From the NCBI GenBank assembly GCA_029339195.1, contig JAPTJF010000282.1, forward strand, positions 19,135 to 83,134: a stretch of DNA of 64,000 nt. Direction: 5' to 3'. This stretch comes from Micractinium sp. NFX-FRZ. Taxonomy: Eukaryota; Chlorophyta; Trebouxiophyceae; Chlorellales; Chlorellaceae. A program made the translations under genes and the position numbers. Below, in pieces: positions 24,101 to 36,200 of the stretch; within the stretch, counting starts at the first letter, position 1, and each line of letters starts with the position of its first letter. The notes beneath the pieces were generated by a model, which saw nothing but the letters and a program-made list of their open reading frames with translations, was not told where the DNA came from and made no database searches.

Positions 24101-25916
24101 GAAGGTGAGGGAGGCACAGCGGCCGGGACGGTGGCCGGGGTGGGCGAGGCGGCAGGTGCAGCGCAGCAGCAGAGGGGTCGCAAGAGCAGCGGGGCTGCCC
24201 CGAATGATGCAGGCAGGCACAGGCACACTTCCACTTACCATCCCAGGCTGCATGGCCAGGGACCCACCTGGCACCCAGCCTTAGAACCCACATTGCCTAC
24301 CCACCGTACCCACCCACCCTTGTGCAGGATCTCCCGGTTGTTGCCGCACAGCGTACCAAACAGCGACCCGTTTCCGTCCATGACAATGAAGCCGTACCTG
24401 CCCGGCACGGGCAGCACATGGGTGGCGGGTGCGGTTCACGTGAGTCAGAAGTCAGGAGGTACAAGTCAGGAGGGGCCGTCCGGGCTGGTTCTGTGCACGA
24501 CGTTTGATACCGGCACACTAGCAGCAGCACAGGTTTTCTGAAGAAGCAGGTCGTCCCGCCTCCCCCCCGCCCAGACCCTCTATGCCGGCCCACCTTCCCC
24601 TTGGTCCCGCCTCCTGCGCCGCCGCTCCCTCCCCCTTGAGGTCTCTCAACTTATGCCCGCCTTCAGCAGCCACCCAACAACTGCATCCCCGCTTCATGCT
24701 CCCCCGCTCCCTGCAGGCTGCAGACCCGCATCCTCAAAGACACACCCCCTTCTCACTTCCCCAACCCCAACCCTCCGCCCTCACTTGTTGTCCGCCTCCA
24801 GCAGCTCGTTCAGCGCCTCGGTGTGGAACTTGTTGTCGCAGAGGTACAGGGAGGTGTTGATGGGCTTGAAGGGCCTGCGGGGTGGGGCGGGGCGGGGCGG
24901 TGGGGGAGGGGCAAAGGTACAGGGAGGTGTTGTTGGGCTTGAAGGGCCTGGGGGGTGGGGTGGGGAGGGGCGCGGGAGGGGGCGGGGCGGCTGGATCCAC
25001 GGCAAAGGGGGCGGAGGGAAGCCGCGCGGCTGCGAGAGGACGCCTGCCCTCTACTCTCCTTGATGCACTCGTTACCCGAGCGTCAGCATCCTTCTCTTCC
25101 TGGGCCAACCGCTGCCATCACCACCCCTTGCCCGCTCTTTTCCAGCACAAAAAATCCATTGCCAATCCCCCAAGACCAATCCAATACACCTCGTTCCCAC
25201 ACAGGACTCACTCGAAGTCAATGTTCATCTTCTTCTCCTTCCCATCCTCCGTCATCACCATGCCCGTGTACACCACCAGCCCATTGGGCGGCACCCGAGT
25301 GTACAGCTTCAGGCGCTGCTGCGCGCTGGTGATGGCGCCCAGCACCGACTGCCGGTTGACGCGCGACTTGATGTTGGAGGCGGTGCCGTACTCGTTGGCA
25401 AGCATGGCCTGGGTCTGGGCGACCTGCAGGGTGCACGCAGGGGGAGGAAGCACAGATGGAGTTGGTCGGCAGGCGGGAACGTGTGTCCAACGGGCGCCCC
25501 AGCAACCTCGGCGACGACGGCGCTGCTTTCCGGGGGCCCCTGTGCAGATGCGCTGGCTCAGTATCCCTGCTGCACTTGTTCTAACACTGAATTGAGCCAT
25601 GCCGCAGCAGCGGGCAGCGCCACCATACTAGCGGGCCGGCGGGCAGCAAGCGGGCGGGCGGCGGCGGCACCTGCGACTTGGGCGGCATGATGAGGCTGAT
25701 CATGGAGGTGCCGTTGCCTCGTGCATTGTCCAGCGCCTTGATCAACTGCAGAGGAGCGGGCAGTAGGGCGCTCAGGGGGCTGCGGCGGGCTGTAGGCTTA
25801 GCCGAGGTGTGGGCGGGGTGCGCCCGGGCCGCCTGGCTGCCGCCTTGGCTTACCCGCTTGACCTTCCAAATCTCAATCTGCTGGTCCGCCTCCGACTTCT
25901 CCGACTTGTCCCCCAT
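21157..25916 (-). CDS. ERF1: Eukaryotic peptide chain release factor 1 (eRF1)
   Basis: eRF1 reads all three stop codons in the ribosomal A site and triggers peptide release together with eRF3. Eleven exons (25916-25854, 25745-25671, 25423-25212, 24884-24785, 24397-24318, 24054-23936, 23696-23555, 22813-22733, 22442-22294, 22047-21950, 21381-21157) join to 447 residues, against about 437 in animals. Domain 1 carries TASNIKS and YLCDNKF, the stop-recognition motifs. Domain 2 carries [20 protein letters not shown] with the universal GGQ that enters the peptidyl transferase centre. The C-terminal eRF3-binding domain ends in the usual acidic tail ([12 protein letters not shown]). All motifs are of the standard-code type, so no stop reassignment is expected. 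Five exon edges have echoes in neighbouring introns. It is divergently paired with RIO1. Confidence 0.97.
21350..21660 (-). repeat. Three copies of eRF1 exon 11 5' edge
   Basis: TTGGCCAGCCACTC(C/G)AGCATGG with the trailing CTGCAG acceptor occurs at the true exon start (about 21357-21386), at about 21444-21480, and decayed at about 21625-21657. Confidence 0.92.
21832..21985 (-). repeat. Echo of eRF1 exon 10 3' edge
   Basis: CACCTTGTC(T/G)G(T/C)GACCTCCA is at the true exon end (about 21947) and again at about 21835; the copy encodes EVADK against EVTDK and keeps the donor. Confidence 0.88.
23440..23605 (-). repeat. Echo of eRF1 exon 7 3' edge
   Basis: GAGAC(G/A)TCCACCACGGC(A/C)AGCAC occurs at the exon end (23560) and 109 bp into the intron (23451). 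Confidence 0.88.
23849..23960 (-). repeat. Echo of eRF1 exon 6 3' edge
   Basis: CACGTCA(G/A)C(G/A)CACCTGC plus CGCCAGC/CACCAGC recurs 74 bp apart (23923 and 23849). Confidence 0.75.
24841..24960 (-). repeat. Echo of eRF1 exon 4 5' edge
   Basis: AGGTACAGGGAGGTGTTG, then TGGGCTTGAAGGGCCTG, at 24842 (true) and 24916 (intron), 74 bp apart, with one internal mismatch. Confidence 0.95.
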
Positions 25917-26176
25917 GGCTGCCGCTGCTCTGAGAGGATGCTTGGGTGATGGGTACAAGCGTGCACAGGTGCTGGGCCCAGCGGCACGTGCCCAGAGCAA
26001 AAGAGAGGGCTTGAGGCGCCCTGGTGAGCAAGATGCATGCAGTCTCAGCGCGCCGCCGCGAACGTGGCACTTGACATGGGGACTTTGCTCTCCGCGTCGC
26101 TGCATACGGCATGCACATTGCATGCACAATTTGCACTATACAGTAGCAGGCTGCATTGGACTTGCACTTGGGTACC
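25917..26176. promoter_or_regulatory. Short divergent promoter eRF1 / RIO1
   Basis: Only 260 bp separate the start codons of eRF1 (-) and RIO1 (+), a likely shared bidirectional promoter for two translation-related genes. No specific element is identifiable by eye. Confidence 0.5.
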
Positions 26177-29100
26177 ATGCAGGAGGTGCCGCTAGAGGAC
26201 CTTGCGGCCCGGTATGACGACGACAGCGGCGAGGAGGAAGCTACTCCTAACCCGGTGCAGGGCGCCAGCCACGCAGAAGGCGCCGACGCGAAGCAGCAGG
26301 CAGCGCCGGCGGCGGTAGCGGCGGCTGGCGGCGCCGGCGGGGCGGCGGAGCCTGCTGCTGCTGCCGCTGAGGCCAGCAGCGCCGAGGAGGAATGGGAGGA
26401 CGAGGAGGAGGATGAGTGGGACAGCGACGACGATGGGCTGGCCTCAGCGCTTGAGTGGGCAGACCTGCGGGAGGGTGAGCAGGGTGGCCGGGAGGGGAGG
26501 GAAGGGGGCGAGCTGGGCGGCAGCAGGCGGCGACTGCATGTGGCCCAGGACTCCAGGGATCCAGGCCTGCGCTGCCAAGACTTGCCAAGCATGCCCACCG
26601 CTTGCTTGCCGCACACCTGCCTGCTGCCCGCCTGCAGTGCACGAGGCGCGGGGGCACGCCGGCATGTCTGGCGGGTCGCTGTCGCTGCCGGGGCACCGCC
26701 CCAACGCTCACGGCGGCGCGCTCAACCGCCCCGCCGGCGCCAAGCTGCTGCCCACCGCCGGCAACATGGGGCGGCTGGACACCCACTTCAATGCGGGGGC
26801 GGTACAGCTGCGGGACGATCTCATCGACAGCCTGGGAGGCTTCTCGGGCTCCGCCACCAACGCGATGAAAGTGGCGCACTCGGGGAAGGCCGCCGCCGCC
26901 GCCAACCGCAGCAAGGACAGGAGCGACCGAGCCACGGGTGAGTGGTGGTGGGTGGGGCAGGGCAGGGAAAGCAGAGATGCCTGCCATCGGCCGGCCTGGC
27001 TGCCGTCGGCCGGGCTGGCAGGCGTGCTTGATGTGTGTGCACGAAACCGTTTCCTTCTCAGCAACCAACCACGATGTGTGAGCTGGTGGGATGAGGTGTC
27101 AGCAGATAGGGGGTGGTTGAGCTGGCGCCAGAGGCCTACCGGTGTTTGAGGCCAACTGTGCGGCATGTGCAGCAGCTGAGCCCTGCAGCCGCCCGGCTGG
27201 TCTGCCCCCCTCCCTTCTTGCCCTGCCCTGCCTGATCCCCACCCCACCCGGCCCTCTAGTCCTGTGCCCTCCCCTCTTTCCCTCCTTTTGCACCGAGCAA
27301 GTGCCGGCCCCGCTCATCAGCATTGCAATAAGGCACTTATACCGCACGGCTTTTGCCACACGGCCGGTCCCTAACCTGCTGTGTTCGCCACTACCCACCC
27401 CCCGCCGTGTGCAGTGGAGCAAGTGCTGGACCCGCGCACCCGCATGGTCCTCTTCAAGATGCTCAACCGCGGGGTGTTCTCCGAAATCAACGGCTGCGTG
27501 AGCACGGGCAAGGAGGCGAATGTGTACCACGCCAGCGCGCCAGGTGGCGCTGAGCTGGCCATCAAGGTGTACAAGACAGCTATCCTGGTGTTCCGAGACC
27601 GAGACAGGTGCGGGGGCCCTCTAGGGCTTCTTGGGGGGGTATGGGTGGTGTGGGCTGCTGCCATGGGGGTGAAAGGTGCGGGTGATGGCGGGAGAGGTGT
27701 GGGCGACTGAGACAGGGGATCTCCCCACATGATCACCAATGGGCATGCCCGCGTTGGGCAACCTGCGCTTCTGCAAGCCCCACCCGCCCCCTCTGCTCCC
27801 CACATGCAAGCACCTCTCCTCCGCCCCCCTTTCCCCAGCTCTGCCTCTCTCGTACAAACCTCCCCCTCTCCCCGAATTCTCCCTCCTGTTGCCCAGGTAT
27901 GTGGTGGGCGACTCCCGGTTCCAGCGCTACTGCAAGTCCAACCCCCGCAAGATGGTCAAGATGTGGGCGGAGAAGGAGATGCGCAACCTGGCGCGCCTGC
28001 ACGCGGCAGGCATCCCCTGCCCCAAGCCACTGCAGCTGCGCATGCACGTGCTGGGTGAGTTGGGCAGGGTAACCATGGGTGGGGTAAACCATTTGTACGC
28101 TGAACTCTAAAGGTCCGAACCATAAACCATGACCCATGAAAGCCATGCACGTGCGAGAGCACCGAGCGCCCTGCTGCTGCACCACCCGCTTTCACTACGC
28201 CTGCCCCCGGCCCACACCGTCCTCGCCTTGCTGTGCCTGGTCCCACATTGTCTGACCCTCTCCATGCCCTGCAGTGATGGAGTTTCTGGGGGAGGGCGGC
28301 GTGGCGGCACCGCGGCTCAAGGACGCAGGCCTGCCGCCCGCCCGCATGCGCCAGGCGTACACAGGCAGGTCTTTGTGTTTCAAGAGGGGTTTCAAGGGGT
28401 GGACAATAGTGACGCAGGCATGTGCTGTGGAGGAGGGGTGGGGCTTAGTTGGTCCAGAGTTAGAGAGGAGTCGTGCACACATTTGTGGGTGCCTTACCAT
28501 TTGTGGGTGCCTGCCTGCCTGCCTGCCTGCCTGTGCTGCAGAGATGGTTGTGATGATTCGCCAGCTGTACCAGAAGTGCCGCCTGGTGCACGCCGACCTG
28601 TCAGGTAAGCTGTGTGCAGGGACACTGCCTGCCCTTCAAGCTACCTGCACGGCAGCGCCCTCATGGGCGCACAGCTGGGGGTGGCAGCGTGCTGCTGGAT
28701 TGGGGCCGCCCGCCCTGGACCTGCTGCGCCGCCCGTGTATTGTACTTGTGTATTGACCTGCCTGTCACCCATGAATTGTACTTGTGTATTGCCCTGCGCA
28801 CCGTGTCACCTGCCCTGAACCTTGGCGCGCCCCCTGCTGTACTGCCCGTACCGCCTGCAGAGTACAACGTGCTGGTGCACAACAACGAGCTGTACTGCAT
28901 TGACGTCAGCCAGGCCGTGGAGCTCGACCACCCCCGCGCCTTTGACTTCCTGCGCGAGGGTGAGCCAGCCGGGGGCGAGGAGGGGCGGTGCAGGGGTGGT
29001 GCGGGATGCGGGACACTGAGGCGTTTGCTTCCTGCGGGGGGGTGGGCCAGCTGTGCAGCTGGGGCTGACGGCAGAGACGGGGGGGAAGGCAAAGCGCATG

Positions 29101-31513
29101 CAGGGGGAAGGCAAAGCGCATGCAGGAGGGTGAGCCAGGCGTGGCAGCTGGGACTTGGGGGACTGGGGGGCCTCTCTGAGGGAGTGCAATGTGCTTGCAG
29201 GGGGTGTTGGGACTGCGGGGCTGGGGGGCCTTTTGAGGGAGTGCACACCGCATGCGGGGGGTGCGCGGGCTGCGGCGCTGGGCTCAAACGGTGCAGCTGG
29301 GAGTGCTTGGCGCGTGGCGGGTCACCATCCGGTCGGCATCGGAGCACACATGCTATGCAGTGTGTGGTATGCAGCCGCTTCCGTGCGCTGAGTTGCGTGC
29401 TCCGGCGAGAGCGCATGGCAACGCTGTGAATGCTGTGCTCATGCTGTGCTCACTCTTCCCCACTCCTTCACTACGGCTGCCCCACTGCCGCTGACTGCCA
29501 GCACGTCAACTACCCTCTCGCAGCGCGCAGGCGTGGCCTGGCCACTCTGAATGTTTGAAGCTCTGCTCACGTATTTCTCTAACACTGCTGCCCCCTATGC
29601 TTCAGACTGCCAGCACGTCAACGACTTCTTCCGGCGCGCGGGCGTGGCCACGCTGACTGTGCGCGAGCTGTTTGAGTTCACGGTGGACCCCGGCCTAGGT
29701 GGCGCCAGCGGGGCATGCGAGGGCGCTGAGCTGGACGCTGAGCTGGACCGGCTCATGGAGCTGGCATCCACGTAAGCTAATGCGATGTGGCAGCTTCACT
29801 GACAAGCCCCAGCCCTGCTTGTTTTGGGTGTGCGGATGTGGGGAGGGCGAGCGGGTGACAATGCTGGCCACTTGAGGTGTGGCATCTTGAGTTGGGTGGC
29901 GCCGTAGAGTTAGGAAGCAGGGAGCCAGGGAGAGCACCATTGGGCAGCCTGCTGGCAGCAGCGCTCAGCAGGGCGCGCTGTGCCCGCTGCGCTGCTGCCC
30001 TTCCTGTCCCCCGTACTCGCTCCCCGCCTCATGCTGCCCATGTGCCCCCGCCCCCGAACCCCGCAGCCGCCCAAAGATGACGGCGGAGGAGGAGGTGGCG
30101 GACGCGGTGTTTGCCCAGGTGCGCCCTGCCCTGCCCTGCCTCGCCCCGGCCCTGTCCTGCCCTACCCTGCCCGCACAGCGCCCCTCCCCTGCCAGGCCTA
30201 CGTGGATGTCTTGATAACCCACGACTGAAGCTAGCCCCCATGGTTTCAATGTTCCCCCCGCAGGCCTACATCCCCAAGAAGCTGGATGACGTGATGAACT
30301 ATGAGCGCGACCATGCGCGGCTCACAAAGGGCACCGACACGGGTGGGTGGGTGGGTGGGTGGGTGGGAACAGGGCAGGGCAGCTAAAGGCTGGGCCCGTC
30401 ATAGCAGGGCACCAGCACGGGCGGGCGGGGGTCCAGTGGGCAGGCGGGCGGTTGGTTTGGGTGGTGGCATGACAAATGGAACTGGCCTCAGGTGCTCTGC
30501 TCGTGGGTTTGAAGAGGCGAGATGCAGTGGGCACAGCTTTGCATGCACAGTGTCGACCACAACAACACAGGCTGGCATGCGCTGTGCCTGCACTGCCTCA
30601 CTCCCCCTCGGCCTGTCTGCTCCACCCCCCGCCCCCCGCCCATGTCCCCCTTTTCCCTCTTATGCTGCTCTCATTGCCTGCCCAACCTTGGCTCTTTCCT
30701 CTGCAGAGGGCATCTACTACCAGGCTCTGGCTGGCATGAAGAACGACATGAGCGGGGCACGCGAGGCGCCAGCTCAGCAGGCGGCAGAGTCTGGCAAGCG
30801 CCAGAAGGGCGCGGCGCAGAAGGCGGCAGCAGCGCGGCAGGCGGAGCAGCAGGGCGCGGCGCCGGCGGCGCCGGCCGAGCAGCAACAGCAGCAGCAGCAG
30901 CAGGAGGAGGGGGATGTGAGCCAGCCACCCGCGGAGCAGCGGGGTGCCGCGCCGGCGACGCCGCTGGCAGAGCAGCAGGGCGCGGCCGCGCCCGGCAGCG
31001 AAAATGGTAGCGAGTGCGGCGACAGCGAGGCCGGCGGCGGCGACGAAGCCGGCGGCGACCCCACTGCCGATGGCGACGGCAGCGGCAGCGGGAAGAAGGC
31101 GGGGCGGCGGGTGCGGTTTGAAGGGCTGGATGACGGCAGCGAGGACGGCAGCGGCAGCGGCAGCGAGGGCGAGGAGGAGTGGGAGGAGCGGCCCAAGCTG
31201 ACAAAGGAGCAGCAGCGGGAGCAGCGGAGGGAGAACAAGAAGGAGGTGGGTGCGGAGCATGTGGCAGCTGCCTGCCTGGCCCTTCAGCTGCCAGCTGCCT
31301 GTGCTGTGCTTGCACCGGTTTGGGGGGGCTTTTGGGGGGTGGGGCCGTACTGTCTGCACTCCCAGTGTGTGCAGCCGTGTCTGTGCCCAACAGCGCGGCC
31401 CCGCCCGCCACACTGTGCAGGTCAAGGCAGCCAATGCTGAGCGGCGCAAGACCAAGATCCCCAAGGCCGTCAAGAAGAAGGCAGTGGCCAAGAGCGGCAA
31501 CAAGAAGAAGTGA
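26177..31513 (+). CDS. RIOK1: RIO1 atypical protein kinase
   Basis: RIO1 is an ATPase/kinase that acts in the last cytoplasmic steps of 40S ribosomal subunit maturation. Twelve exons join in phase to 709 residues: 26177-26474, 26638-26937, 27415-27607, 27897-28054, 28275-28364, 28542-28604, 28861-28959, 29606-29771, 30067-30118, 30264-30342, 30707-31245 and 31421-31513. Seen motifs: [11 protein letters not shown] (P-loop), [19 protein letters not shown] (catalytic Lys and RIO1-specific flexible loop), LVHADLSEYN (catalytic Asp) and [13 protein letters not shown] (metal-binding Asp). The acidic N-terminus ([18 protein letters not shown]) matches the family. The C-terminus has a long Gln/Ala/Gly/acidic tail, mostly one exon, then a Lys-rich end ([16 protein letters not shown]). 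Intron 5 has a GC donor. ATG 26177 is used; the in-frame codon 26156 is TTG. Confidence 0.95.
28501..28533 (+). repeat. (CCTG)n simple repeat in RIO1 intron 5
   Basis: Six to seven TGCC units just upstream of the exon 6 acceptor at 28541. Confidence 0.85.
29473..29670 (+). repeat. Echo of RIO1 exon 8 5' edge
   Basis: GACTGCCAGCACGTCAAC and a downstream GCGTGGCC(T/A) block occur at the true exon start (29606) and about 112 bp upstream in the intron (29493). Confidence 0.9.
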
Positions 31514-33263
31514 TGATCACGGGGAGCCAGCGATGGGCACAGCCCTGCCGACGGTCGTGCTTGCGCAGCAGCAGCTTGGGAAGTGCGGGAGCTTGCGCCC
31601 CAGGGTGCAGCCGCGGCTGCAGGCCTGTATTTCCCCCGGACAGGAGAGCCCAAGCTCCTTAAACATCCCGACCTGCCCTGCCCCATTGCGCCCTCCACGT
31701 TGTAACCCCCGCCACGCTGCGCACGCCAACCCGCCCACTGAGTGGTTCACGACTGGGCATCGCCGCTGTGCTGGCCAGTCCCAGCCTGGCCATGCGCTGT
31801 GGCCAGACAGCAGTGACGGGTGGGGTACCTCCTGCACTTTACACACAGTACGAGAGAGGTTGTGTGCACTCCTGCCCCAGCCGCTGCTGACGTGGCGACC
31901 ACAGCAGGCAGCCTGCCAGAACCCCCGCCCTTCCCCAAGGCGCACGTGACGACGGGCCGACCCACCCCCAAGCTCTGCAGATCCCCCTGTGCCCACACCT
32001 CGCGGGCCTGCCCCGGCGCCTGAGGGTGCCACACGCGCTCGCAACAGCCAAGCAGGGGCAGGCCGCAGGCTGCCCAACGGAGTGTGCACGCTGTGCCAGT
32101 CACGCTCAGCATGTGATTCGCTGATTACAGACAAACACACGCACGGGAGCTGGAGGGGACACACAGAAAGGATCGCACAAAGGGGGGTGGGGTGGGGGGA
32201 ATGAAGTGCAGAAGCCAGGTTGGGAGCTGCCCTGCCACAGGCGCGCGCAGCGCCTCAGCCAGGGGGGAAATAACTCGGCAGGGGGCAGTGTCAAGACAAT
32301 CAAGAGCGGGTGGGTGGGTGGGGGGGGGGGGGGTGCAGCGGGGTGTGTGGCGTGGGGCGGTGCTGCGCAGAGCAGGGTGGCGCAAAGAAGTGGGGGGGAT
32401 GAATGGAAGGGTTGCTTGCTTGCAATTGGATTCTGGGCTGGGGGGCGGAGGGGGGTAGGCACTGTGCGTGTAGGTGGGTGTGTGCGTGGGAACAGAGCAG
32501 GCGCGGGACGCTGCCCGGCTTCTGCGGTAATGAAAACAAGTGGTGGAAATGAGGTGGGTGGGTGCGGTGCCTTGAGAGGGGGCCTGTGCAGCACTCCCGA
32601 AAGCTGTGGGTGCAGCTTCGGGGGCGCAGCTCGGCGTGCCCCCGGGGAAAAAGGTACAGGCAGCCAAGAAGCAGGCAAACAAACAAGGCAGCAGGCGTGT
32701 CGTGGGGGGCGAGGAGGCACAGGCAAAGGCTTTGGGGGGTGGGGGTGGGGCGCCGGGGAAGTGAGGTGGCACGGGGAAAGGGTGTGTGTGGCCGTGCCAT
32801 CGTACTCCTAAGCGGGATGGATGGTGCAAGGCGCAATCAGGGGGTGCAAGAGACACATGGCGGCCCGTCCCACAGGGGCCAACTGGTGTGCAGGATTAGC
32901 ATGGGGGGAGGCTGAAGGGGAAGATGTGCGTGCATGGGTGGGAGGGCGGGGCAGGACAGCGGGGCTCCTGGCTTGGTGGTTCGGGTTAAGGGCGGGAAAA
33001 GGATGAAACGTGGGGTGAGGCAGCATGGGCAAAACGAATTCAGGGGGGCGTTGCTTCCCGCCCGCAGCTCTGGCGGCCAGCTCACCAGATCAGCTCTGCT
33101 TTGGGCTCATGTGCCGAGCACGCTGCGAGCGGGGGCGGTGGACAGCGGGGCGCCTTCAGCTGGCATTCACGCCACTATGGCACTCATGCAGCCACGGCGC
33201 TGGCTGCCAGCCTGGCGCGGGCTGCCAGCTCAGCACGGCAGCCACGTTTGTGTGGCAGCTGCC
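31514..33263. other. Convergent intergenic stretch RIO1 / SBP factor with a long G-run
   Basis: 1.75 kb between facing stop codons. Plus-strand G content is very high in 32150-33000, with a G-tract at about 32308-32333. No coding exons could be linked. Long 3' UTRs or a non-coding transcript cannot be excluded. Confidence 0.5.
31701..31705 (+). terminator. TGTAA poly(A) signal candidate of RIO1
   Basis: TGTAA on the plus strand about 190 nt after the RIO1 stop; green-algal poly(A) consensus, assigned by position only. Confidence 0.4.
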
Positions 33264-36200
33264 TCAGTCCGACACAGTGTCCAGAAAGATGCGGCGGGAG
33301 CGCCTCTCAGAGGCATACACCAGGGCGCAGGGCAGCGCAAAGCATGTGAGCGCCTGCCACACCATCAGCAGCGCGTTGCAGGCCCGGCCTGCGGCAGCAG
33401 GGGAGAGGGGAGGGAGGCGGGTGGAGGGGCGGGAGGGGTGAAGGAGGGCGGGGGAGTGACGGGACGGGAGCGCAAGAGCTGACGGGAGCCGCGCCTGGCA
33501 CCCTGCGCCGTCGGTGTGCCACCAGCCAAGCGCGCCACCCGCAGCACTTGTGCTATGCCCCCCCACGCCATCACCCCCACATCCTCAACAGCAGCGGCCT
33601 GCAGCCCCGGTACCGCTCACCCCAGCCCTCCCCACCACCGCCTGGCGGTTGCAGTTGTGTGCGCAGGCGCAGAAGCTTACCCGGTAGGAAGGGGAAGCCG
33701 GCGGCGCAGATCTGGTCGTTGGCGGCCAGCGACGTGAGGAAGTGGAACGCGGCCACCCCCAGGTGCGCGCCAAACCGCAGCTTGAGCCCAAACGACAGCA
33801 TGTGCACTTGGGCCAGGGAGGAGGACTCCAGCAGGGCGACGGTGGGGTTGTAGGACGCCGAAAAGATGGTGCCCACTGGAGGCACCAGCGTGACCGCCAG
33901 CTGGGCAAGCTTGTGTATGATGTGGGACCACACGCAGATCGGCTCCCGCCACTTGGCGTAGACAGCGGGGAAGAGGACGGCCATCTGCAGGAGGGGCGGG
34001 GGGTGCGGGGGGAGGCGGGAGGGAGGTGAGGCGTGGCGCTTGGCATGGGCGGCAGGTTGGACCAGGGGGGAGTCGGAGGGCTGGGGAAGGAGGGTGGCGA
34101 GGTGGGCCGGACGGCAGGTCGGGCGAGAGGGTGAGGTGGGGAGCAGTGAGGGGGCTAGGCACCGGGGAGGCAAAGCAGACTGGTGCCACCTCTCAAACTG
34201 ACACCACCACAGGCAATCACCGGACGCCACCTACCTCTACCCACCTGGCAGGCACGCCACCCCCTCCCCAACCCCTTTCAACTCCAAATGCGTCGAATCG
34301 CAATGCACAGGTGTGCCTGCCTGCCTGCATGTCACAGCCCCAGGCCACCGCTGTACCCCAATGCACACCGCCCACCCCACACAACTACGGAGCAGCGCCC
34401 ATACTGACCGCGGCGGTCGCACTCGCCTGCATCACCGCCGCGTTCATGGCCATGAGGGCCACCATGGCGGCACCCAGCCAGGAGGCGTCGCGGGACCAGC
34501 GAAAGATCCAGGCGCCCTGGCTCAGGGTGGCAATCACCAGAAAGGCAATGTCCACGGGTACCTGCGGCCGGGTCATGCCCAGGAGGGGGTGATGATGGAG
34601 GCATGGCGGTTGGGAAACACACAAACAAACAGAGGCAGGGAGGGGGGTTGAGGTACCGCAGCATTGAGGCAGCGCCCGTGCCCTTCCCATCCATCAAACA
34701 CACTGTGGATTCTTCCCCCGCCGCCACAGCGGTGGAGCGAGCGCCCAGGTGTTGGCGTGCCAGAATAGAAGCCTGTTGTGCCTCACCTGCCCAGTGTGGT
34801 ACCACGCCTTGTACTTGCCCTCCAGCTCAGTGTTGCGGAAGCGCAGCAGGGTGCCCTGCGCGTGCTCCTCCGCGCGGCGCGCCCTCAGCGCCGCCTTCTG
34901 CGCCGCAATGTCCTCCTCGCCGGCGTCGGAGGCGTCGTTGGCGGGGGCGGCGGGCACGCCGTCTGCAGGGGCGGGGCAGGGGGCAGGCGGGGGCGGAGGG
35001 GGCGTGGCGGTGACCGGCTGCAAAGGAAACCGCCGGCGGGGCAAGGACAGGGGGGCGGGGCACAGGGGCGTGCCGAAAGCAGGGCGCAGCAGCACAGCGC
35101 GCACAGCACGGCGCGCACCTGTCAGGTCCTTGGAGGGGGTGCGGGAGGAGGAAGCGCTGTCGCATCCAGCCTTGGGCCCTCGGCGCTGCACCAGGCTGGC
35201 CTTGGCGGCCCCCGGGCCCACAGACACGGGCGCCGGCAGCACTTGTGGGGCGCCGGCGCCTGCAGCGCAGGCGCCGTCGCAGGCGCCGGCGACGCAGGTG
35301 ACGCCGGCACCCGCCAGCTTGACGGGGGCTGCTGACTGGGCGGCCTCGTAGCGGTGGGTGGCAATGAGGCGCTCCACGACGGCAGAGTTGCCGGTGCGGC
35401 GGGCAAAGTCGAGGGGCAGGGTGCCGTCCTCGGCGCGCGCGTGCTCCCAGCCCTCGAGCGCGTCTGTAAGAGGTGGGGGTGGCAAGCAACGTGCGGGGCG
35501 GGGTTGGGGGCCAGTGGCTGAGCGGCACAGCCAGGGGCGGCGGCGACAGTCGGCGGGAGGAAAAGGGCAGGGCAGGCAAGGGGGGCGAGCTGGCAGCTGA
35601 TGCAGCGGCAGGTGCAGCAGCGCACCTGCAGCGGCACACGCCATGAGCTCAAGCAAGCACGCCAAGCGTGGGCAGCAGGCAGCTTTGCAGGCACTTGCAA
35701 GCGCAGGGCAAGCAACAAGCCTGCTCACCGGTGCACTTCTCGGACAGCAGGGCGGCAATGGCCCCGCCGTCGTTCACCAGGCCCGCCAGGTGCAGAGCCG
35801 TCAGGCCGCGGCGGCCGGGTGTGGTGGACTTGAAAGTGTAGCCTGCGGGGGGGTGGAGGATGCGTGCGGGGCGGGTGAGGCGGGGGGGAGCGGAAGGGAA
35901 GGTGTGGCGGGGTCGCTGCATCCCATGCCCATCGGAAAAGCACGTCCTAGGCAGCAGCGCCCCCTTCGGGCACCCGCGCTCTCTGCTCCCCGCCAGGCCA
36001 AGCAGCTACCTCCAACGCGGATCGTGCCCGGCCCTCCTCCCCCACCAGAGCCACGGCAACTTGCAAACAAGGAACACGTAAGCATCCAGTCCAGCGCACT
36101 CACCGCGGGCCTCTCCCCAGGTCAGCACGGCGCGCACCAGCTCCAGCAGCTGGCTGCGCACGGCCAGCTGCAGCAGGGGCATGCCGGTGGTGCCGACGCA

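Noticed and set aside
26156..26176. Upstream start for RIO1 at 26156
   Set aside because: The codon is TTG; nuclear translation should start at ATG 26177.
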